From positions 1-62,545 of the forward strand of contig NZ_JACVQL010000050.1 of assembly GCF_019733465.1 (NCBI RefSeq): 62,545 nt of DNA, in the 5' to 3' direction. This document shows positions 31,579 to 40,058 of the stretch, piece after piece. The position numbers and the translations under genes were made by a program. Within the stretch, counting starts at the first letter, position 1. Each line of letters opens with the position of its first letter. Origin of the DNA: Actinotalea ferrariae. Its GTDB lineage: Bacteria > Actinomycetota > Actinomycetes > Actinomycetales > Cellulomonadaceae. The notes below the pieces were generated by a model. That model did not search any database. It was not told the origin of the DNA and saw only the letters and a list, made by a program, of their open reading frames with translations.

Positions 31579-32170
31579 GCACCGCCACCAGGAAGTCGGA
31601 GTCCGGCTCGAGCGGGCGCAGGTCCCAGGTCGACAGCGCGACGTCGACCCGCAGGCCCGCGGCGCGCGCGTCGTCGAAGAACTGCGGGAACGGGTAGCCG
31701 CGTCCGGCGCCGAAACCGACGACGACCCGGCCTGCCGGCGCGACCGCGGCGCCCAGTCGCCGCAGGACCTCCACCTCGGTGCCCGGCGCGACGAAGGTCA
31801 TGACGTTGCCCGCGCACACGGCGACGTCGAACGGCTCGGTGATGCCGTGCGTACCGACGTCGAGCTCGGCCAGGTCGCCGACCAGCCACGTCGCGTCGGG
31901 ATGGTCCTCGCGCGCGGCGTCGATCAGGACCGGGTCGACGTCGACGCCCACCACCGTGTGCCCGCGGCGCGCCAGCTCACCGCCGACGCGGCCGGGGCCG
32001 CACCCCGCGTCCAGAACGCGCGAGCCGCGCCCCACCATGGCGTCGACCAGCCGCGCCTCGCCGTGGAGGTCGGCGCCCTCGGCCGCCATCGTCCGGAACC
32101 GCTGCACGTACCAGTGCGAGTGCTGCGGGTCCGCCTCGACCCTGGCTTCCCACCGCGTCGGCTGTCGCAT
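31550..32170 (-). CDS. Class I SAM-dependent methyltransferase
   Basis: 206 residues from ATG 32170. The Rossmann SAM-binding motif is VLDAGCGPGRVGGELARRGH, followed by the acidic VVGVDVDPVLIDAAR (ribose contact) and VAVCAGNVMTFVAPG. The N-terminal SHWYVQRFRTMAAEG is common in the actinobacterial methyltransferase_25 type family. The acceptor is unknown. It overlaps the convergent DUF2809 gene tail-to-tail by 29 bp and is divergent from the S66 peptidase gene. Confidence 0.9.
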   Translation of the reverse strand: MRQPTRWEARVEADPQHSHWYVQRFRTMAAEGADLHGEARLVDAMVGRGSRVLDAGCGPGRVGGELARRGHTVVGVDVDPVLIDAAREDHPDATWLVGDLAELDVGTHGITEPFDVAVCAGNVMTFVAPGTEVEVLRRLGAAVAPAGRVVVGFGAGRGYPFPQFFDDARAAGLRVDVALSTWDLRPLEPDSDFLVAVLSPGGDRGR

Positions 32171-32237
32171 GTGCCCGACCGTACGACAGGAACGCCTGCG
32201 CCGTTGCCGGCATAGCGGAGAGGGACGTGCTGGCACG

Positions 32238-33257
32238 ATGCTGCGCATGCTCCAGTTCCCGGCTCCCGTCAGGCGCGGCGATCGCATCGGCGTCACATCT
32301 CCATCGGCCGGGGTCACGGGCCCAGCGGCGGCGCGCATCGACTTCTGCATCAGGTGGCTGCGCGAGGCCGGGTTCGACGTCGTGGTCGGAGAGCTCATGG
32401 ACGGCACCGGCATCACATCCGGGCCGGCAGCAGACCGCGCCGCCGAGCTGACGGCGATGCTGTGCGACCCGACGATCCGGTGCGTCATCCCCCCGTGGGG
32501 CGGGGAGACGGCCATCGACATGGTCGACCTGCTCGACTGGGACGCTCTCGCCGTCGCTGAGCCGACCTGGCTCGTGGGGTTCTCCGACCTCTCGACGCTG
32601 CTGCTCCCGCTCACGACCCGGCTGGGCTGGGCGACGGTGCACGGGGACAACCTCGCCGACACCCCGTACGAGCAGCCGGAGGGGCTGCTGAGCTGGCTCG
32701 AGGTGGTCGCCGGCACCGGTCCGCACCGACAGCGGGACTCCGGCTTGATCACCGACTGGTGGCGGTTCGAGGAAGATCCACGCGCAACGCGGTGGAAGAC
32801 CGCCGGGGAGGGGCAGTGGGCGCTGCACGGGTCCGACTCGCTGCACGTCACAGGTCGGCTCATCGGCGGCTGCGTGGAGACGGTGTGCAACCTCGCAGGC
32901 ACGCCGTACGGCGACGTCGCCGCGTTCGGTCGTGCGCACGCGGAGGACGGGCTCATCGTCTACGTCGAGGTGGCCGGTCACGACGCGGCGACGATCTGCC
33001 GCAACCTCCACGGCCTTCGCCTCGCCGGCTGGTTCGACCACGCACGGGCGGTCCTGGTCGGTAGGACGTCCGCGCCAGACCATCCCGACCTGTCGCAGCG
33101 AGAGGCCGTCCTCGACGCCCTCGGTCGTCTGGAGATCCCGATCGTCTTCGACATGGAGATCGGTCATGTCCCACCCCACCTGCCGTTGGTCAACGGAGCG
33201 CTGGCGACGCTGACCATCGACGGCGATCTCCGTGAGATCGTGCAACGGCTCGGCTGA
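32238..33257 (+). CDS. S66-family peptidase (LD-carboxypeptidase/MccF-like)
   Basis: 339 residues from ATG 32238 (ATG 32247 is possible). S66 landmarks are GDRIGVTSPSAG, CVIPPWGGETAIDMVDLLDW, LVGFSDLSTLLLPLTTRLG with the nucleophilic Ser in GFSD, GRLIGGCVETVCNLAGT with Glu, and IGHVPPHLPLVNG with the catalytic His. S66 enzymes either trim the tetrapeptide L-D bond in cell-wall recycling or, as MccF, cleave microcin C-type aminoacyl adenylates. The long insertion and C-terminal form favour the MccF-like branch. Cytosolic, no signal. It stands alone. Confidence 0.9.
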   Translation: MLRMLQFPAPVRRGDRIGVTSPSAGVTGPAAARIDFCIRWLREAGFDVVVGELMDGTGITSGPAADRAAELTAMLCDPTIRCVIPPWGGETAIDMVDLLDWDALAVAEPTWLVGFSDLSTLLLPLTTRLGWATVHGDNLADTPYEQPEGLLSWLEVVAGTGPHRQRDSGLITDWWRFEEDPRATRWKTAGEGQWALHGSDSLHVTGRLIGGCVETVCNLAGTPYGDVAAFGRAHAEDGLIVYVEVAGHDAATICRNLHGLRLAGWFDHARAVLVGRTSAPDHPDLSQREAVLDALGRLEIPIVFDMEIGHVPPHLPLVNGALATLTIDGDLREIVQRLG

Positions 33258-33293
33258 CGAAGCCCGTCGGGGCAGGACGGTGGAGCTCGACCC

Positions 33294-34160
33294 TCAGGCG
33301 TCGGGGGAGTGGTGGTCGAAGTTGGCGACGCCGCGCCGCCAGTAGCCGGTCATCGCGTACGAGTCCCGGCCCATCCCCGCCGCGGCGAGGTGTGCGCGGA
33401 TCGCGCGGACCGCCGACGCCTCGCCGGCCGCCCAGGCCCACAGCGACCCCGTCGGCGGCTGCACGAGCGCGGCGCCGACGGCGTCCTGCAGCAGCGTGGT
33501 GCCGCCCGCCGGCGTTCCGTTGCGGTACAGCCACGTCACCTCGGCCCGCACACCGCCGGGCAGGTCCACCTCGTGCCCCGGCTCGCCCACCTCGACGAAC
33601 GCCCGGACGTACGCCTCCTCGGGCAGGCGGTCGAACCAGTTGAGCAGCGCCGGAACGCCGGTCTCGTCGGCCGCCAGCAGGTAGGTGTCGCGGTCGAGCG
33701 GCATGATCGCCGACCCGCGCGGTCCGAGCGTCCCGAGCACCTGACCAGGCTCCGCCTGCGCCGCCCAACGACCCGCCGGTCCGTGCTCGTGCACCACCAT
33801 GTCGATCAGCAGCTCATCGCTGCCAGCTGCCACGGTCCGCACGGTGTAGTCGCGGTACACGAGGGTGGCGTCGTCCCGGTTGACCCAGCGGCCCTCGGTC
33901 AGCACGGGCATCGTCAGCTCGCTGCCCGGCTCCTCGGGGAAGAACACCTTCACGTGGTCGGCCGGCCCGTGCGCCTCGAAGCCGTCGAGGTCGGGGCCGC
34001 CCAGCGCGACCCGACGCATGGTCGGGCTCAGCTCCTCCACCCGCTGGACGGTGAGGCGTCGCGCTGCGAGCGGCAGCGGCACGCGGCGGACGACGTCGGC
34101 CGGCCGCTCGGCGAGCGCGGATGGCGCGGTGGTCCCAGGGGCAGTCGGTGCGGCGGTCAT
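33294..34160 (-). CDS. Siderophore-interacting protein (ferric-siderophore reductase), copy 1
   Basis: 288 residues from ATG 34160. Ferredoxin-reductase-like layout: FAD domain with MRRVALGGPDLDGF, VYRDYTVRT (RxYT/S FAD motif) and HEHGPAGRWAAQA, then the SIP domain with LLAADETGVPALLNWFDRLP and the C-terminal MTGYWRRGVANFDHHSPDA. These enzymes release iron by reducing ferric siderophores in the cytosol. It is divergent from the siderophore-binding protein gene, and an IdeR/DtxR-type box lies in the shared promoter. A second copy with a basic HDKSPEA-type end lies at 38206-39030. Confidence 0.93.
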   Translation of the reverse strand: MTAAPTAPGTTAPSALAERPADVVRRVPLPLAARRLTVQRVEELSPTMRRVALGGPDLDGFEAHGPADHVKVFFPEEPGSELTMPVLTEGRWVNRDDATLVYRDYTVRTVAAGSDELLIDMVVHEHGPAGRWAAQAEPGQVLGTLGPRGSAIMPLDRDTYLLAADETGVPALLNWFDRLPEEAYVRAFVEVGEPGHEVDLPGGVRAEVTWLYRNGTPAGGTTLLQDAVGAALVQPPTGSLWAWAAGEASAVRAIRAHLAAAGMGRDSYAMTGYWRRGVANFDHHSPDA

Positions 34161-34197
34161 GGGTGCTCCGTCCGAGCGGGTTGCGAAGGCGTACGAA

Positions 34198-34216
34198 GGT
34201 TAGGCTAGCCTCACTT
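34198..34216. promoter_or_regulatory. IdeR/DtxR-type iron box in the divergent siderophore promoter
   Basis: GGTTAGGCTAGCCTCACTT is close to the actinobacterial iron-box consensus (TTAGGTTAGGCTAACCTAA), with the perfect 10-bp core AGGCTAGCCT (34202-34211). It is 44 bp before the binding-protein gene and 38 bp before the reductase gene. Fe2+-bound IdeR/DtxR should repress both directions when iron is plentiful. Confidence 0.85.
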
Positions 34217-34259
34217 CGTCCCGAGTGAGGACACCCTTACCCAGCTCGAACGGAGCCTC

Positions 34260-35252
34260 ATGACCTCGCACCGCCTCGCGTCCCGGCCCTCGCGCCGCAT
34301 CGGACTCGCCGTCGTCGCACTGTCCGCCCTCGTCCTGAGCGCGTGCGCCACCCAGGCCGAGGACGTCGAGCCTGCCGACGACGCGGCCGTGTCCGCCGAG
34401 CCGGAGGCGCCCACGGAGCTGACCGTCACGCACGCCCAGGGCGAGACGACGGTGCCCGTGAACCCGGAGACGGTGCTCACCTTCGACCTCGCGACGCTCG
34501 ACACGCTCTCCGAGCTCGGCGTCGGCGTGGACGGTCTGCCGAAGGCGAACCTGCCGGGGCACCTGGCGGAGTTCGACACCGACGACGTGCTCGACATCGG
34601 CACGCTCTTCGAGCCTGACTACGAGGCCGTCAACGCCGCGGCTCCGGACCTCATCATCGTCGCCGGCCGTTCCGCGGAGGCGCTGCCCGAGCTCGCGAAG
34701 ATCGCCCCGACCATCGACCTCTCCAACGACTGGGCGGACTTCCGCGGGAGCGTCGAGGCGAACGCCGAGATCCTCGGCCAGATCTTCGACAAGGAGGACG
34801 AGGTCGCCGAGCTCGTCGCGGACCTGGACGCCGACATCGAGGCGGCCAAGGAGGCCGCGGCCGACGCGGGCACCGGTCTCATCGTCATGACGTCGGGCGG
34901 CGAGGTCACGGCCTACGGCCCCGGCTCGCGCTTCGGCTTCCTCCACGACGAGCTCGGCATGACGCCCGCGGTCGAGGACGTCGAGGCCGCGACCCACGGC
35001 GAGGCCGTGAGCTTCGAGTTCCTCGCCGAGACGAACCCCGACTGGTTGTTCGTCGTCGACCGTGACGCGGCCGTCGGCGAGAGCGGCGCGGCCGCCGAGC
35101 AGGTGCTCGACAACGAGCTCGTCGCCGGGACGACGGCGTGGTCGCAGGAGCAGGTCGTCTACGTCGACTCGATCGACTGGTACATCGTCAACGGCGGCCT
35201 CGGCACCCTGTCGCGCATGGTCGACCAGGTGACCTCGGCGCTCGCGGGCTGA
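34260..35252 (+). CDS. Iron-siderophore ABC transporter substrate-binding lipoprotein
   Basis: 330 residues from ATG 34260. Lipoprotein signal with lipobox LSAC (Cys about residue 30), then a periplasmic-binding fold of the FecB/FhuD (BtuF-like) class with a central helix. TVLTFDLATLDTLSELGVGVDGLPK, YEAVNAAAPDLIIVAGR and LFVVDRDAAVGESG are similar to petrobactin/enterobactin-type binders such as YclQ, as I recall them. It captures a ferric siderophore at the outer face of the membrane. First gene of a four-gene operon behind an iron box. The actual siderophore is unknown, and no siderophore biosynthesis genes are nearby. Confidence 0.93.
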   Translation: MTSHRLASRPSRRIGLAVVALSALVLSACATQAEDVEPADDAAVSAEPEAPTELTVTHAQGETTVPVNPETVLTFDLATLDTLSELGVGVDGLPKANLPGHLAEFDTDDVLDIGTLFEPDYEAVNAAAPDLIIVAGRSAEALPELAKIAPTIDLSNDWADFRGSVEANAEILGQIFDKEDEVAELVADLDADIEAAKEAAADAGTGLIVMTSGGEVTAYGPGSRFGFLHDELGMTPAVEDVEAATHGEAVSFEFLAETNPDWLFVVDRDAAVGESGAAAEQVLDNELVAGTTAWSQEQVVYVDSIDWYIVNGGLGTLSRMVDQVTSALAG

Positions 35253-35253
35253 C

Positions 35254-36327
35254 GTGACGCTCGCAGCGCCTCGCCCGACGGCGATCGCGGTCGCGACGGC
35301 CACCCCCGCGGCACACGCCGCGCGGGGTGGCCGTCGGGGCCTGTTCGCCGGGGTCGCCGCGGGCGTCGTCGTGCTCTCGGCCGTCAGCCTGTTCGTGGGG
35401 GTCTCGGAGCTCACGCCCGCCCACCTCGTCCGCGCGCTCGCGGCGGCCGCGACCGGGACCGGCGACGCCGAGACGCAGCGCAGCGCGATGCTGCTGCTGG
35501 TCTCGCGCGTCCCGCGCACGGTCGCGGTGCTGCTCGCGGGCGCCGGGATGGCCGTCGCCGGGATGCTCATGCAGGTGCTCGTCCGCAACCGCTTCGTCGA
35601 GCCGTCGACGGCCGGCACGGTCGAGTCGGCCGTCCTCGGCATCCTCGTGGTGACGATCGTCGCGCCGGGTGTGCCGCTCATGGGGAAGATGGCGGTCGCC
35701 GCGGTGTTCGCGCTCGCGGGCACCGCCCTGTTCCTCCGCATCCTGCGCGCCGTCCCCCTGCGGTCGGTGCTCGTCGTGCCGCTCATCGGCCTCATGCTGG
35801 GCGGCGTCATCAGCGCGGCCACGACGTTCGTCGCCTACCGCACGGACCTGCTGCAGTCCCTCGGCTCGTGGACGACGGGCGACTTCTCCGGCGTGCTGCG
35901 CGGCCGGTACGAGCTGCTCTGGCTCACCCTTGCGCTCACCGTCGTCGCCTACGTCGCCGCCGACCGCTTCACCGTCGCGGGCATGGGCCGGGACGTCGCG
36001 ACGACGCTGGGCCTGAGCTACCGCGCCGTGATGAACCTCGGCCTCGTCATCGTCTCGCTCGTCAGCGCGGTCGTCGTCGTGACCGTGGGGATGGTCCCGT
36101 TCCTGGGGCTGGTCGTGCCGAACGTCGTCTCGCGGCTGCTCGGCGACGACGTGCGGCGCACGGCGCCGTGGGTCGCGCTCCTCGGGGCGGGCCTCGTGCT
36201 CGTGTGCGACCTCGTGGGGCGCGTGGTCCGCTACCCGTACGAGATCCCGGTCGGCGTCGTCGTCGGCGTCGTGGGCAGCGTGCTGTTCCTGCACCTGCTG
36301 CTGCGCAGGGACGCGCGTGTCGCCTGA
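35254..36327 (+). CDS. Iron-siderophore ABC transporter permease 1 (FecCD family)
   Basis: 357 residues from GTG 35254, one base after the stop of the binding-protein gene. A Thr/Ala-rich cytoplasmic head of about 28 residues precedes roughly nine to ten helices. SRVPRTVAVLLAGAGMAVAGMLMQVLVRNRFVEPSTAG is interrupted here only in description; it contains the usual FecCD RxPR and GxxMQ features, and VGMVPFLGLVVPNVVSRLLG is the EAA-like coupling loop. It forms the import channel with the second permease. It overlaps the next gene by 11 nt. Confidence 0.93.
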   Translation: MTLAAPRPTAIAVATATPAAHAARGGRRGLFAGVAAGVVVLSAVSLFVGVSELTPAHLVRALAAAATGTGDAETQRSAMLLLVSRVPRTVAVLLAGAGMAVAGMLMQVLVRNRFVEPSTAGTVESAVLGILVVTIVAPGVPLMGKMAVAAVFALAGTALFLRILRAVPLRSVLVVPLIGLMLGGVISAATTFVAYRTDLLQSLGSWTTGDFSGVLRGRYELLWLTLALTVVAYVAADRFTVAGMGRDVATTLGLSYRAVMNLGLVIVSLVSAVVVVTVGMVPFLGLVVPNVVSRLLGDDVRRTAPWVALLGAGLVLVCDLVGRVVRYPYEIPVGVVVGVVGSVLFLHLLLRRDARVA

Positions 36328-37372
36328 CGCACCCGCCGCTCGGCCCACGACGACGTCGCGCACAGCGGCCGACGTCGTGCCCGCGCCGGCCGCCGGCGCG
36401 TCGGCAAGCACCGCGCCCGCCGACCGCAGGCCCGCCCGCGTCCTCGCCGTGCTCGGCCTCGTCGCCGCGCTCTGCGTCGTCGGCTTCCTCACCGTGGACG
36501 CGCGCGGCGCCTGGGACTTCGTGCTGCCCTTCCGGGGAGTCAAGGTCGTGGCGCTGCTGCTCGTCGCCTACGCGATCGCCGTCTCCACCGTGCTGTTCCA
36601 GACGGTCACCGAGAACCGGATCCTCACGCCGTCGATCATGGGGTTCGACGCGCTGTACGTCGCCCTGCAGACCGGCCTCGTGTTCGCCGTCGGGAGCGCG
36701 CGGCTCGCGGCGGTCGACCCGCACCTGCGGTTCGCGGTCGAGGTGCTGCTCATGGTGGGCCTCGCCGGGCTGCTGTTCCGCTGGCTCTTCACGGGCGCGC
36801 GGCGCAGCCTGCACCTCCTGCTGCTCGCCGGGATCGTCATCGGCGTGCTGCTGCGGAGCGTCTCGTCGTTCCTCCAGCGGCTCATCGACCCCAACGAGTT
36901 CGCCGTGCTCCAGGACGCGCTGTTCGCGAGCTTCAACGCCGTCGACACCGAGCTGCTCGGCCTCGCGGCGCTGCTCGTGGCCGGCGCGTCCGTGGTCGCC
37001 TGGCGCGAGCGCCGGGCGTACGATGTGCTCCTCCTCGGCCACCCGACCGCGACCGTGCTGGGCGTCGACCACGCGCGCACCGTCACGCGGGTGCTCGTCG
37101 TCGTCGCCGTGCTGGTCTCCGTCTCGACCGCGCTGGTCGGGCCGGTGACGTTCTTCGGCCTGCTCGTCGCGCACCTCGCCTACCAGCTGGTGGGCAGCCA
37201 CCAGCACCGTCACGTCCTTCCCGCCGCCGCGCTCCTCGCGGCGATCACCCTGATCGGCGGTCAGGCGGTGCTCGAGCACGTGCTCGGGCTGGACACCGCG
37301 CTGAGCGTCGTCGTCGAGCTCCTCGGAGGTCTCGTGCTCCTCACCCTGCTGCTCCGCGAGGGCCGGCGATGA
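36317..37372 (+). CDS. Iron-siderophore ABC transporter permease 2 (FecCD family)
   Basis: 351 residues from GTG 36317; a slightly later start is possible because the first 40 residues are a low-complexity Ala/Pro/Thr head. About nine helices follow. TENRILTPSIMGFDALYVALQTG matches the YclO-type second permease, and ALVGPVTFFGLLVAHLAYQLVGSH contains the coupling loop. The pair of unlike permeases indicates a heterodimeric channel, as in the YclNOPQ petrobactin system of Bacillus. It ends in an ATGA overlap with the ATPase gene. Confidence 0.92.
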   Translation: MSPDAPAARPTTTSRTAADVVPAPAAGASASTAPADRRPARVLAVLGLVAALCVVGFLTVDARGAWDFVLPFRGVKVVALLLVAYAIAVSTVLFQTVTENRILTPSIMGFDALYVALQTGLVFAVGSARLAAVDPHLRFAVEVLLMVGLAGLLFRWLFTGARRSLHLLLLAGIVIGVLLRSVSSFLQRLIDPNEFAVLQDALFASFNAVDTELLGLAALLVAGASVVAWRERRAYDVLLLGHPTATVLGVDHARTVTRVLVVVAVLVSVSTALVGPVTFFGLLVAHLAYQLVGSHQHRHVLPAAALLAAITLIGGQAVLEHVLGLDTALSVVVELLGGLVLLTLLLREGRR

Positions 37373-38127
37373 TCCAGGTCAGCGGCGCCGTCAAGGCGTA
37401 CGGCGACGTCCGGGTGGTCGACGGCGTGGACCTCGCGCTCGCGCCCGGCGGCATCACGTCGATCATCGGGCCCAACGGGGCCGGCAAGTCCACGCTCCTG
37501 AGCTGCGTCGCGCGCCTGCTCGACCTCGACGGCGGCACCGTGACGGTCGACGGGCTCGACGTGCACCGCACCGCGAGCGACGTCCTCGCGCGGCGCCTGT
37601 CGATGCTCCGCCAGGACAACCACCTGACGGCGCGCCTCACGGTCCGGGACCTCGTCGCGTTCGGCCGCTACCCGTGGAGCAAGGGCCGCCCGACGCCCGA
37701 CGACGACCGCCTGGTCGCCGAGGCGCTGGCGTTCCTCGAGCTCGAGCCGTTCGCCGGCCGGTACCTCGACGAGCTCTCGGGCGGCCAGCGTCAGCGCGCG
37801 TTCGTCGCGATGGTGCTGTGCCAGGGGACCGACTACGTGCTGCTCGACGAGCCGCTCAACAACCTCGACCTGCGCCATGCGGTCGCGATGATGCGGCTGC
37901 TGCGCCGCGCGGCGGACGAGCTGGGCCGCACGGTCGTCGTCGTGCTGCACGACGTCAACGTCGCCGCCGCCTACAGCGACCACGTGGTCGCGATGCGGGA
38001 CGGCGTCGTCGTGCACCAGGGGGCGCCGTCGACGCTCATGCGGACCGAGGTGCTCGCCGAGATCTACGACCTCGAGCTCGCGGTGCACCACCTCGACGGC
38101 CGTCCGGTCGCGGTCCCCGCCCTCTGA
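37369..38127 (+). CDS. Iron-siderophore ABC transporter ATPase
   Basis: 252 residues from ATG 37369, overlapping the permease stop. Walker A GPNGAGKST, Q-loop LRQDNHLT, signature LSGGQRQRA, Walker B VLLDEPLNNLD and H-loop VLHDVN are intact. DEPLNNLD is typical of FecE/YclP ATPases. It powers ferric-siderophore import. The operon ends 14 bp later at a strong hairpin. Confidence 0.95.
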   Translation: MIQVSGAVKAYGDVRVVDGVDLALAPGGITSIIGPNGAGKSTLLSCVARLLDLDGGTVTVDGLDVHRTASDVLARRLSMLRQDNHLTARLTVRDLVAFGRYPWSKGRPTPDDDRLVAEALAFLELEPFAGRYLDELSGGQRQRAFVAMVLCQGTDYVLLDEPLNNLDLRHAVAMMRLLRRAADELGRTVVVVLHDVNVAAAYSDHVVAMRDGVVVHQGAPSTLMRTEVLAEIYDLELAVHHLDGRPVAVPAL

Positions 38128-38140
38128 CCCCGGCGACGCC

Positions 38141-38192
38141 CCGGTTCTGGAACCGATGCGACGCCCGGACGTCGCATCCGTTCCAGAACCGG
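38141..38192. terminator. Very stable bidirectional hairpin terminator
   Basis: Arms of 23 bp (38141-38163 and 38170-38192), with a single C-C mismatch and a 6-nt loop, lie between the ends of the siderophore ATPase gene (plus) and the second siderophore-interacting protein gene (minus). The arms begin CCGGTTCTGGAAC. It should stop transcription from both sides. Confidence 0.85.
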
Positions 38193-38205
38193 TCGGAGCG
38201 GCACG

Positions 38206-39030
38206 TCAGGCGTTGGCCTCGGGGGACTTGTGGTCGAAGTTGGCCACGCCCAGGCGCCAGTAGCCGGTCATCGAGAGGGACTTGCGGTCGACGCCGCGCT
38301 CCGTGAGGTCGCGCCGGACCGCGCGGACCGCGCCGGCCTCGGCGCCCGCCCACACCCAGCCCGGGCCGCCGTCGGGCACGGGGAGGGCGGCGACGGCGTC
38401 CGCCAGCAGCCTCGTCGTGCCGGCCTCGGCGTCGCCGCGGTGCAGCCAGGTGACGTCCACGCCGGCGCGCTGCGGGAGCCTGACCTCGTCCTGCGGCCCG
38501 CCGACCTCGACGAACGCGTGCACGCGCGGCCCGGCGGGCAGCCGCTCGAGCCAGTTGGTCAGCGCGGGCAGGCCGGTCTCGTCGGCGACCAGGAGGTACC
38601 AGGCCCGGTCGGTCGGCCCGACCTTGGACGTCTTGGGGCCGAGCACGCCGAGCTCGCGCCCGACGTCGGCCTGGGCGGCCCAGCGTCCGGCGGGACCGTG
38701 CGCGTGGACGGCCATGTCGAGCACGAGCTCGTCCGACGACGGCACGTAGGTGCGGACCGTGTACTCGCGCACGACGTGGCGGGGGTCCTGCCGCCCGGAC
38801 CAGTCGGCGAGCTCCGGGAGGACGAGGTCGCCGTCGGGCTCGGGCGGGAAGAAGACCTTGGCGTGGTCGCTCGGGCCGTGGCACTCGAAGCCGGCCAGGT
38901 CCGGGCCGCCGAGCGCGACGCGCCGGATCGACGGCGAGAGGTCGAGGACCCGCCGGACCGCCAGGCGGCGCAGCCGCAGGTCGAGAGGGATCTTCCGGAC
39001 CGGCGAACCCGTCGCCGCATGTGCCGTCAC
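38206..39030 (-). CDS. Siderophore-interacting protein (ferric-siderophore reductase), copy 2
   Basis: 274 residues from GTG 39030. Same plan as copy 1 at 33294-34160: IRRVALGGPDLAGFECHGPSD, VREYTVRTYVP, HAHGPAGRWAAQA, LLVADETGLPALTNWLERLP and MTGYWRLGVANFDHKSP. Identity between the two is moderate, so they probably handle different siderophores or cofactors. Only a weak AGGCTAA half-site (39037-39043) is near its start, so iron control of this copy is uncertain. Confidence 0.92.
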   Translation of the reverse strand: MTAHAATGSPVRKIPLDLRLRRLAVRRVLDLSPSIRRVALGGPDLAGFECHGPSDHAKVFFPPEPDGDLVLPELADWSGRQDPRHVVREYTVRTYVPSSDELVLDMAVHAHGPAGRWAAQADVGRELGVLGPKTSKVGPTDRAWYLLVADETGLPALTNWLERLPAGPRVHAFVEVGGPQDEVRLPQRAGVDVTWLHRGDAEAGTTRLLADAVAALPVPDGGPGWVWAGAEAGAVRAVRRDLTERGVDRKSLSMTGYWRLGVANFDHKSPEANA

Positions 39031-39131
39031 CTCATGAGGCTAAGCCACCGCAGGGGAGCAGCGGTGCCGCCGGCTCCCCGCTGTCCTCGCGCTGCGGAGC
39101 CGCGTCCACCGCCGGCCGACGGTCGCGGCGT

Positions 39132-39176
39132 CCTGGGAAAGGTCGACGTCGTCGGACGACGTCGACCTTCCCCAGG
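39132..39176 (-). terminator. Hairpin terminator of the LURP-one-like gene
   Basis: Arms 39132-39152 and 39156-39176 (21 bp, one mismatch, 3-nt loop) lie 6 bp past the stop of the minus-strand gene at 39183. The GTCGACGTCGT core is self-complementary, making the stem very stable. Confidence 0.85.
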
Positions 39177-39182
39177 AGCACG

Positions 39183-39758
39183 TCAGCGCTGCTGGAGCGC
39201 GTCGAGCGCGACGGCCATCGCGGCGGCGACGCGGCCGTCGAGGCGCGCACCCGGGACGTTGACCGTGTAGAAGTCGCGCAGGCCCCACTTGCGCTCCGAG
39301 GACATGACGAGGTTGCCCGCCGGGTCCTTGAAGTCGTAGTGGACGGCCAGGGGGATCGTGTCCTGCACGCGGCGCAGGATCGCGACGACCATGTTGCGCT
39401 CGGCGCCCGTGGCCGTGACGCCCGCGGCCTCGAGGTGGTACGTCGAGTTGAGCAGCGACGCCTTGAAGTCCTTGCGGAACTGGCCGATCGGCGTGCCCTG
39501 CGCGTCGAAGACGTCGTACGTGGCGGCGAGGTCGAGGCGCTTGCGGGCCTTGAACGAGAACACCGGGACGGTGCGCTGCTCGTCGGCGTAGAAGGTGACC
39601 TCCTCCTTGAAGGCCATGCGCTTCTGCTGCGCCATCGCGAGGATCGGGCCCTCCTCGCCGTTCGGGCCGAGGGCGCGGATCTCGTAGCGGTTGACCATCA
39701 TCGTGTACCGCTGCTTGACGGCGAACCGGTCGAGACCGACCAGGGTCTGAGCGCTCAC
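39183..39758 (-). CDS. LURP-one-related / scramblase-like protein
   Basis: 191 residues from GTG 39758, with Shine-Dalgarno GGAAGG about 8 bases upstream. It is beta-barrel rich. RYTMMVNRYEIRAL, MAQQKRMAFKEEVTFYAD, VFSFKARKRLDLAATYDVFD and IGQFRKDFKASLLNSTYHLE match the LURP-one/Tubby-like fold. Plant LURP1 works in pathogen defence, and phospholipid scramblases share the fold, but the role in bacteria is unknown. The protein has no signal peptide or helix. Single gene with its own terminator. Confidence 0.85.
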   Translation of the reverse strand: MSAQTLVGLDRFAVKQRYTMMVNRYEIRALGPNGEEGPILAMAQQKRMAFKEEVTFYADEQRTVPVFSFKARKRLDLAATYDVFDAQGTPIGQFRKDFKASLLNSTYHLEAAGVTATGAERNMVVAILRRVQDTIPLAVHYDFKDPAGNLVMSSERKWGLRDFYTVNVPGARLDGRVAAAMAVALDALQQR

Positions 39759-39912
39759 AGGTGTCCTTCCAGAAGGGGATGTGCCGGGTCAGGGTGGCAC
39801 AGGGACGGCGCCGCCGGAACGAGCCGCGCGCGAGCGGGTGACGCCGGGCCTCGAGCTCCGACCCGCTACGCACGGCCGCCCGCTCGCCCGCCGCTCGCTC
39901 GTCCGCTCGCCA

Positions 39913-39968
39913 CGAACATCCGTGCAGATGACCCGGATCGGGATCCCGGTCATCTGCGCACATGTTCG
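39913..39968. repeat. 56-bp near-perfect palindrome in a 300-bp non-coding stretch
   Basis: Bases 39759-40058 hold no gene. Within them, a 27-bp arm (39913-39939) is repeated in inverse (39942-39968) with four mismatches and a 2-bp centre. The left arm starts CGAACATCCGTGCAGATGAC; its first 14 bases are identical to the core of the direct repeats at 4787-4982. It could end transcription of the minus-strand lipoprotein gene at 40059, bind a dimeric regulator, or be a member of an interspersed palindrome family. The rest of the stretch is low-complexity GC with CGCTCGCC repeats. Confidence 0.8.
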
Positions 39969-40058
39969 ACAGGGGCGTTGCGGTTGGCGCTCTCGGGAGG
40001 CGGCGCGCAAGGGCGCCCGCGCGAGGGGCGCCACCATGGGAGCGGCACCAACGGCGGG

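Noticed and set aside
34200-35822. Open frame antisense to the siderophore-binding and permease genes
   Set aside because: Thr/Ala/Arg-rich, no family, and it would cover the iron box and two clear genes.
39031-39050. Possible second IdeR box before the copy-2 siderophore reductase
   Set aside because: Only the AGGCTAA half fits the consensus; flanking bases do not. Too weak to list as a site.
39913-39968. LexA (SOS) box
   Set aside because: CGAACAT and ATGTTCG halves are 42 bp apart; the actinobacterial LexA box needs CGAAC-N4-GTTCG.
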